Source: Neofusicoccum parvum (lineage: Eukaryota > Ascomycota > Dothideomycetes > Botryosphaeriales > Botryosphaeriaceae). From it: a stretch of DNA of 64,000 nucleotides. The stretch's first letter is position 1. Each line of letters opens with the position of its first letter. Positions 56,567 through 64,000 of this stretch are shown one piece after another. The notes below the pieces were generated by a model. The model did not search any database. It saw only the letters and a program-made list of their open reading frames with translations, and had not been told where the DNA came from. A program made the position numbers and the translations under genes. The stretch lies in assembly GCA_020912385.1 (NCBI GenBank), contig CP087208.1, positions 2,480,001 through 2,544,000 of the forward strand. The letters run 5' to 3'.

Positions 56567-59500
56567 ATGGGCGCCTCCGACTCCAAGCTCGTCTTCAAGC
56601 AGGGCATCATCCGCCTGTCTGAGCAGACCGAGATCCCTGCCGACGACACGTACTGGACGGGAGTACGCCCGCCCATCCTCCCACGCGCAACGTCGACACT
56701 GTGCTGACCAGCTTCGCGACTAGTTCTGGGAACTGCCCGAGTCCGCCGAAGATGTCTTCACTCTTTTCTCGCCCGCCGATATTCGCCGCACCCGCGACAA
56801 TGCGCTCGGGAACCTCGAAACCCTCGTGCTAGTTGTCACCTCCAGGCTGTGCGTGCTGCGAAACCACCCGTCCTTCCCCGATCCCGAGCTCGCGCCCGAG
56901 AGGGACGCTCTGAACTGCATCCGGGTCCTCACTCGCCTTCTGCCCTACATCTACGAGGCCGACCACCTGGAGGGATGGGAGGACAAGTTCTTCTGGGGCG
57001 CCCGCCGGAAGCGCAGCAGGAGAAGCCAATTGAACCGCTCTGAAGTGCTGTTTGACGGCGCCAACACGGACGAGGCCCCGAAAGAGAACGTGCCAGAGTT
57101 TGAGGAAGCCAAGCCGCTCGCCGAGGAATTGATAGACACCCTCATCGACCTGTTGTTCTTCGCCGACTTTACCTTGCCCAAAGCTCAGCCCGGCAAAGGA
57201 AAAGTGACGTACGCTATCTGGCAGAGCGGTGTCGGCTGCAACACTCCGGTTGGCACGAGCAAGGAATTCGAGAACAACCGCACCGAGATTCTCAGGCTGC
57301 TGCTTACTCTGGCCAGCAAGTCTATGTACATGTCGCCCAGTGGGTTTTCTCTTTGTCTTGCGCCGGACGCTCACTGACCGCTCCCAGATATTCTTCCTGT
57401 GAAGGGTGTTAAGGCAGTTACGTACATTACTACCTGTCCCGACAAGCAGATCGTGCTGTCGCTTCTCTGCTCGCTGCTCAACACGGTAAGATCGTCGCGC
57501 TACTATCACCGGCGGCCATGCATGCTGACTTTCCTTGCAGACGCTCAAGTACAACCCAGCCAGCTGGCACGTGCCCTACGACCATGTAGTGTTCAGGGAT
57601 CCGAAACAGATTCTCGTCACATACTGCCTGCAGCTCCTTCTTGTCCTCATACTTTATCCTATCCCCGAACCAGGAAATGGTACTCCGCCCAAGAACTTCT
57701 TCCGGCACTTCTTGGGCAGGCTTCACAGACCACAAGACTTCCAATTCCTTCATGATGGCATGACGAGGATCCTCAACCAGCCGGTAAGACAATAGAGTCG
57801 TGTTCAGAATGAGTGCTGATATGGGCTCAGTTGCAAGCAACGACGGCATACCTCCCTGGCAGCCAAAAATCCCTGACATGGGCGCCCGAGATGCTCGTCC
57901 TGTTCTGGGAGGCTCTACAATGCAACAAGCGCTTCCGGACTTTCATCATCGACACTGACCGGGCCCATGACTTTGTGGTTCTGATTCTATTCTACGCTAT
58001 TGACCAGAGCAACGACCCCTCAAAGCAAGGCCTTATTCGGATGTGTATTTTCATACTCCAGACCTTGAGCACAGAACCAAAGTTCGGAAAGAACTTAAAC
58101 AAGAAGTTCGAGGGCCAAGAAACCCTTCCGCTAAGCATCCGCATTCCAAACTTCCACGGAACGTACGCGGATTACATCATCACAGTAAGCTGCCTCTGGT
58201 GCACTTCATTCCTGGTATATGCTCTAACCGACAAATAGTCAATATACACACTTCTCACCGCTCGGAAGGGAAAACTGGATGCTGTTTATCCCGCGCTACT
58301 TGCCATTATCAACAACATTGCGGCATACGTGGAGAACATTGGCCGGGCAACCTCCTCCAAGTTGATTCAGCTCTTCATTTCCATGTCTTCGCCCAGTTTC
58401 CTCTTGGCAAACGAGTCAAATCACAGCCTCCTCCACTCATTGCTTGAGGCCCTAAACGCTATGATCGAGCATCAGTACTCCTGTGGGTTAAGCGCATTGA
58501 TTTTCCTGTGAGCTTTGAGCTAACCATGCCGTAGCCAACCCAAACCTGATTTACGCGATATTGCGGTCCCGGAAGCGGTTCCAAGCGTTGACAGATTTCA
58601 CTCTTGAGACAGCGCAAGATGAGATTGAACGACAGAATCAACTAAGGAAAGAGCGTAGGACCAGTGAAGGGGGAGGATCAACGAGAGGCAACTCGCGTCA
58701 GAACTCGATTGACAGCCTAAGAAGCCCAATCTCCAGCCGGACCCCAACTTTGAGCAACGTGCCTGAGGAGCACAGCGCCTTCAGTATTGGTGATGACGAC
58801 GACTCGGGCGACGAAGAGGATAGCCGCACTCCCCAGCGCCGCTCGCCAGTGCAGTCCGGAAGCAACTCGAGAACTGCATCCGTCGGTTCAGCCGCCGACG
58901 AGGCTGTCCCCCTCCAGTTGCGCGGAATGTCTGAGAAGGCAAGAGGGAAGATGCCTGTTGGTACGCCTTCCTTCTCCAGGCAGAACAGCACGAGCAGCCT
59001 GAGTAGTCTGACCACGCTCACCGTGATGTCAAACGGCAATTTTACTCCTACGAGTGAATGGGTAAGATTTTGTGCGTGCGGCTTTAATTGGAATTCTGGC
59101 TGACATTTTCACTAGCTCGAGAGCTGGGTGCCAGAACTACCCCTGCACACCATCCTGACGCTGATCTCGCAACTGGGCCCGCTGATACCCGCAGACTCAT
59201 CGGTAGACACGGCGACAGCCCTAGAGACCATCAGAAATACCGATGTCCACGGAATTGACCCATCGGCAATCCGTGTGCATCTGTTCGAATGGTCGCCACT
59301 ATCGCTCGGGTGGTACGAGTCGTTACTATGGAGTTTCATTTTCGCCAGCGAAATGCTCGTTTCAAAGGGCACGGCAGGCGTGTGGAACGGCACGAGCATC
59401 AAACTTTTCCGGGTCCAGGAAGTAGGCCCGGCGACGCCATCCCTGCTCGCCCCACGCGGGGCTGTGGATGCCGTTGGAGACAACCTGCGCCAGCGCATAG

Positions 59501-59595
59501 GAAGCCTCAACTTGGGACGCTCATCCGGCCAGGGAGGAGCACAGAGCCCAGGCGGCGGTGGCGCAGGAGGCACGGGTCCAGTCAGAGATATCTAG
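56567..59595 (+). CDS. hid1: Hid1 family protein (vesicle trafficking; Golgi)
   Basis: Eight exons: 56567-56662, 56724-57339, 57388-57485, 57541-57783, 57831-58184, 58239-58482, 58535-59061 and 59116-59595, giving 885 residues; all junctions are in frame. It starts MGASDSKLVFKQGI, with Gly2 as a possible myristoylation site, as in animal HID-1. It continues YWTGFWELPES, SLLTRLLPYIYEADHLEGW-like ARM-type helices, and MSPNILPVKGVKAV across an intron. A Ser/Thr-rich disordered region lies at about 580-730, and the C-terminal part starts with ESWVPELPLHTIL. HID-1 proteins act at the Golgi/trans-Golgi network in dense-core vesicle or secretory trafficking; in fission yeast the homologue binds a ubiquitin protease. 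Fungal function is mostly inferred. Confidence 0.93.
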
Positions 59596-60120
59596 GAGCA
59601 AGGAACAGGAAAGGGAAGTGCAGATGATGTGACGAACTTCTCAGGTGACGACTTTCTCTCTTGCAGATGGTTCTAGCCTTTACCTTTCTTCGAGTGCAAT
59701 ACTATCAAGACCGTAGATTTCATTGGCGTTCTTTTTTTGCGAGTGAACATCAATTACCGCATTAGGCAATTTTGAGGATGATCCTGAATCGGTCGCGCCG
59801 GCTTTGCAGGCATTAACTTCACAGCCACCATCGTGGCGTTGAAGCTGTGGCGAAACAGTTTTAGAGCCCAATCACACACGACCTCATGTGCACGGTAGCA
59901 CGCTTCGTCCGCGCAATGCTCCATGGGAAGCTCGGACCTGGCGGATAACGGCACTTGCTGTGTGATATGCTCCCCTGCCTCCTCGCGGTGAGGACCGATG
60001 TCTCGGATGCTCAGTGTCCGCACTGTCTCCAAAATTCCCGTGCTGTCGGCGCTTCCGCCTGACCGTCTACCTTACATCGCCGATTCAGACACTCGTATTG
60101 TTGTACTCGTACATTCGACC
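59596..60120. other. Intergenic between hid1 and the epoxide-hydrolase-like gene
   Basis: About 525 bp, AT-richer, with 3' flank and promoter. An in-frame ATG at 59998 upstream of the chosen start (60121) would add 41 residues; I prefer 60121 because the extension has no family match. Confidence 0.45.
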
Positions 60121-62139
60121 ATGTCGGCTCAGGCAGCAAAATCCCCACAGCAGAGCAGCGACGATGACGATGGCTCGTCCACAGAGCCTTATAGCATGCA
60201 CGTACGTTTTAGCTCTCCGCCATCCAGCTCCAAATTAAGCTCGCTCAGCTTGCAAAAGCTAACCCCATCGACCGCCACAGGTATCTGCAAAGTATCTTGA
60301 GCTGACGAAGCGGAAGCTGGGATTCACAAGACTCCCACACGAGCTGCATATCCCTGAGGGGCGGAGATGGGGGTACGGAACGCCGAAGAGCGTGCTCGAG
60401 CCGCTGGTGGACTTCTGGTACACCTGAATCCCGTTTTCTTTCTAGTGTGAAAAACCAGTCTTCTTCTTGTTATCCAGTGCGGATCGAGTTCTTTTTCCAT
60501 TTTCGTTGATCTTGTTCTCGAAAAGTATGTGTTTTTCTGTAGCTGTGCACTGCGAGGGAAGCACCAGTGCATGGGCATTTGAAGCAGTCATTCGGACGAG
60601 ATGTACCATCGTCATTCGCACGAGCGCTCCCACTCCCCATGCGTAGTCCAACCCATCACTGCAACGCCTCACCACAGCCCCTCACGCAGCCCTCATTCCT
60701 ACCTACGAGCGTCCCGCTAACAGTCACCGTCGACAGGCTCGAGCAGTACGACTGGCGCGCCCAAGAATCCTACTACAATTCGAATCTCCCACAATACCGC
60801 ACCACGATCAAGGCGCCTCTAGCGAGAGAGACGGAAAGTGCGAGTTCCGCGGAACCTGCCCTCCGCATCCACTTCGTCCACAAGCAATGCCGCCTCGGCG
60901 ACATCACGCCACCGCGCACCAGCGACGTCAAGGTCATCCCGCTGCTCTTCTGCCACGACTGCCCTGCGTCCTCGTTCCTTGACGTAAGCGCCGTCATCGA
61001 CGCGCTGACGCGGGCCGGGCCGGAGGATGGAGACGGCTGGTCAGCGTCCTGGGCGAACGGGGCCGGGGAGGAGGAGAGGAGGGAAAAGCGCACGGGAACG
61101 GAGGGTCCTGCTCCTGCCCGGCCTATCGCCTTCCACGTTGTCGCGCCTAGCGTCCCCGGCACGGGCTTCAGCGACGCGAGCGCGGACGAGGGGTTCGGGG
61201 TTGCGCAGACGGCGGACGTGTTCGATGCGCTGATGAAGCGGCTGGGGTACGAGCGCTACGTCGCGTTCGGCGCTGGGTGGTGAGTAGCGCAGAACCTCCC
61301 CCTCCCCCTTTCTTTTTTCCAAATCATAACGGAGAGAAGCAAAACTGACGGATACTGTGCTGCACAGGGGCTTCGCCGTCTGCCGCGCCCTCGCTCTCCG
61401 CCACGGCCCCGAGAGCTGCGTCGCCATCCACACCGCGAACCCGGCGTCCTTCTTCCCGCCGCCGTCGCTGCGCACCGCGCCGGGCGCCTGGCTGCGGTAC
61501 CACGCCGCCCGCCTGACCGGGGCGCGCGTCCCGGCGCTGACGTTTGGGTACCTGCCCGAGGACTTTGGCGCCCCCGCCGCGCCCGGCAGGAGCAGACTGC
61601 CGGACGAGGAGGTGCCGCCCGCAGGGGTCGACGAAGGTCACGAGCAGCGCGAGGGTGGCGTCGCGTGCATCTCACGGCCACAGACGGCCGCGTACGCGCT
61701 CTGCGACTCTCCCGTCGGCCTGCTGGCGCACACGTTGGACGTGTTGAGGCCGTGCCTGGCGCCGCGAGGCTGGGGGCTGGTGAGCGCGGTCTGGAGCCCG
61801 GCGACGCTGCTGACTTGGACCATGATGCAGTGGTTGCCCGGGCCGGAGGCTGGGCTGAGGTGGATGCAGCGGGCGAGGTGGGAAGCAGGACTGGGAGGGC
61901 GGCTGTGGAACGCGTACAGTAGCGTGCCGCTGGGCATTAGCCAGTTCGGTCGGCAAAGAGGACCCGGTGAGAGGGAAGATGGGGTTTTGGGGTGGGCCGA
62001 GGCATGGCAGAGAGTGAGTTGGTTGAAGAGGAGGGAAGACGTGGATTCAGTCAGGCCAGAGTGGGAAGCGCCAGAGGAGTTGGTCGCGGATCTGAGGGAG
62101 GGTTTTGGGAAGGCCTGGACTCTTTCTGGGGAGGCATGA
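60121..62139 (+). CDS. Epoxide-hydrolase-like protein lacking the catalytic residues (predicted pseudoenzyme)
   Basis: Four exons: 60121-60201, 60281-60417, 60737-61279 and 61368-62139, giving 510 residues. The EHN N-terminal domain (VSAKYLELTKRKLGFTRLP ... WGYGTPKSVLEPLVDFW, then YDWRAQESYYN) and an alpha/beta-hydrolase core (FHVVAPSVPGTGFSDA, LMKRLGYERYVA) identify the microsomal-type epoxide hydrolase family. However, the oxyanion motif HGWPG reads HDCPAS (146-151), the nucleophile motif GGDWG reads GAGWG so the Asp is Gly253, and the GGHFAALE of the catalytic His reads SVRPEWE, with Val482 at the His position. A Gly/Glu/Arg insertion of about 40 residues precedes FHVV. The 319-nt second intron is unusually long. 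It is probably not an active hydrolase. Confidence 0.85.
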
Positions 62140-63846
62140 CGATGAGTGGTAATCTCGCAGGAGACGAGGGCTGGTCACTCGTCTTCGGCCTGTGGTGGTG
62201 TTTTTTCTTCCCTTTTATTTTCGCACCTGCACGAGTGTGCCTTTTCCTGGCGTTGCAACAATTTACGAGCAGAGACCGTATACCTAAGGGAGTTTCTTTT
62301 TTACTCAGTCAGTCGTCTAGATAGAAACATATTTGGTGGGATGAAGATGGACAGCGCACAGCTGCCGGCTTCTTCTCACGAGTCTTCCTTGCACGTCATG
62401 GCGTCGCACTCCTATTTCTCTGATCTCTGGGCACCGAAAACAGCTGAGGTGCCGTCGGATTTTGGTTCCTGTCCGTGAGGCATTTTATGGGTCTCGTCCG
62501 TGCCCCTGCATGGGTCCTACGCGTCTTTGCGAAGAGAATGCGTGGCGCCTCTCCCGGACCGGCGAGTACACAGCCAGAGGTCACTCGACGTGCATGTACA
62601 GTGCAGAGTCGGAGGCATAGACGTCGTGGATAGGGATGCTGACCGGCGGCGGGCGCACGAGGCACGGCTGTGTGGCCTGACGGCGCTGTGTATATCGGGG
62701 ATTGATGCAACGATCGAGATTGTCCCTGGCGGGCGTGCGACAGGATTGGGCCGCCAGCAGCTGGGGCACTGTGGAGGGCTTGGCGGCCAGTGCCGCGATA
62801 TCCAGCGTCCAGCGGCGATGTTCGCGACGGCGTCGAAGGGCGAAGAGGCAGACGGAGTCGCAGGTGTCGCGGCTAGCGCGCCGGCTGCCGCGCTGGGGGT
62901 CTGGAGGCCAGCGAGGCTTTTCGCACGCGGCACCTGGCACATGCCCGGATCGACGCGGGCGCGTTGAATCGGGCGGGTGGGCAGCGGCGGCGGGCAGCGG
63001 TTGTGCCTTGGGCTGTGGGCAGGCCTGTGACGCACAGGCTTGGGAGAGCCACACCGAAAATCCACACCCTCACACGCCTCCGCGTCGCTGCTCCCGCCCA
63101 CAACACCACTCCAGTCGTCTGGCCCTGCCAACCCGCTGCATTCTGTGATCCCTCTGCGCGCCGCTCCTGCGAACCCGCTCCCCGAGGTAGCCCCCGCCCC
63201 GCCGCACTCGCCCCCGTCCCCGCCTGCCTGAAGCTGACCGCGCGCAGCCTGCCTGAACCCTAGCTCCCAGCTCCCAGCTCCCAGCTCTCAGCGCCGCGTC
63301 GACAGCAGTCAAGATTCGACTGACGCGGACCCATTGCGCCTCTGCTGCGACCGCTCCTGCCCGCCCGCCTCGTCAGTCACGCTGGCAGACCTACTTGCCT
63401 CTGCGCATCCTCTTCCTGCCCGGCTGTAACCAGCCACGCAGACACTGCCCTCGTAGACCGATTGCCTGAGTCCATGCGTCAAGAGGACCTTCTGCGTTTC
63501 CTGTCCAAGCCCGCGAAGTGCGTACAATCCTCGCGCAGCCGCCTGCCTGCTCCTGTGCCCACAATCGTCGCCGGCTAAAACTTTTCACAGGCCCAGATAA
63601 CACCCTCTACACCCCCACACACTTTCCAACACCTACCAGAATCCACCTGAGCAGATTTCCTCGTCTGCTGGACCCGATACTTCTCCAGGGTATCGGTATC
63701 TGCCAGTTCGAGGACCACCACTGACTGTCGCCATTCCTCGGCGCAAAGCGTCTTTTATCCCCTTCTCCGCCCGCCCTCCATAACGTCCTTTCAAGGCCGT
63801 TCACCACACACTCGTCCATTGCTGCTGGCAAAGGCCAGCCTCCTAC
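62140..63846. other. Intergenic, GC-rich, with AGCTCCC tandem repeat
   Basis: About 1.7 kb without a supported gene. At 63261-63295 there is a short array of AGCTCCC-type units (about four). Several overlapping open frames on both strands (62500-63150) lack domains. Pyrimidine-rich tracts at 63500-63800 look like leader or promoter sequence. Confidence 0.45.
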
Positions 63847-64000
63847 TCAGTCCACCTTCTCGTGGGCCTTCTCCTTCAGGCGAATCCGCACCATTCGCCT
63901 GGGTGGCAGATTGTGCTTCACTGCCTTGAGCCACACCCATTGATTGAACAGTCCCAAGGGCACACGAGCCACCACCGTTGTAGCGAGACGACTAGAGCCT
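63847..64000 (-). CDS. 3' end of a gene running off the window (partial)
   Basis: The minus strand is open from the window edge to a TGA at 63847, about 50 codons with the genome's usual C/G-ending codons. The readable C-terminus has SRLATTVVARVPLGLFNQW, then VWLKAVKHNLPPRRMVRIRL and ends KEKAHEKVD. It is basic with a helical, charged tail. I do not recognise the family. The upstream part lies outside the window, so this is reported only as a partial coding end. Confidence 0.5.
   Translation of the reverse strand, partial: GSSRLATTVVARVPLGLFNQWVWLKAVKHNLPPRRMVRIRLKEKAHEKVD

Noticed and set aside
63474..63724. ATG with an apparent short first exon and GTGCGT donor
   Set aside because: The nearest good acceptor leads at once to a stop codon, so no gene model can be built within the window.

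Overview
The window reads as nuclear chromosomal DNA of a filamentous ascomycete (Pezizomycotina). A class such as Dothideomycetes is possible but not shown by the sequence. The evidence is dense, mostly split protein-coding genes with short introns (mostly 48-80 nt; GT donors such as GTAAGT or GTACGT, CAG/TAG acceptors, CTRAY-like branch sites). Other signs are strong C/G preference at third codon positions, fungal gene families, and no operons, Shine-Dalgarno sites or CRISPR arrays. All exon joins below were worked out by eye, and nearly every model closes in frame through all its introns, which is the main support for them.

Layout. 0-9.9 kb: a secreted-type PI-PLC-like protein, an AT-richer gap, a borate/anion transporter (minus) and a divergent Zn2Cys6 regulator. 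10-18.4 kb: a SET-domain methyltransferase, an MFS sugar transporter and a mitochondrial D-2-hydroxyglutarate/D-lactate dehydrogenase, all minus. 18.4-26 kb: proteasome alpha-4, a CHY zinc-finger protein, a WD40/inositol 5-phosphatase and a GFA-domain protein. 26.5-40.5 kb: a chromodomain HDAC-complex subunit, a GST-like protein, an LCCL-domain membrane protein, an ARO8-type aminotransferase and an SDR oxidoreductase. 40.5-51.5 kb: gene-poor, with one small two-exon gene, a solo LTR with a perfect 5-bp target-site duplication, and several inverted repeats and gene-relic candidates. 51.5-62.1 kb: an AIM6-like phosphodiesterase, the TFIIH helicase Ssl2/XPB, Hid1 and an epoxide-hydrolase-like protein. 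62.1-64 kb: mostly non-coding, ending in the 3' end of a minus-strand gene that runs off the window.

Most genes are housekeeping or general metabolism, not a biosynthetic cluster. Two are chromatin factors that could act in one H3K9-methyl/deacetylation pathway (the SET protein and the chromodomain/Hda2-3-domain protein). Several pairs share divergent promoters: bor1/Zn2Cys6, dehydrogenase/pre6, CHY/5-phosphatase, LCCL/aminotransferase and ssl2/hid1.

The most notable points are an epoxide-hydrolase fold that has lost its nucleophile, its oxyanion-hole motif and its catalytic His; the solo LTR; the small conserved-looking 85-residue protein; and a few orphan exon-like fragments in the gene-poor parts. 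I found no convincing new multi-gene system.
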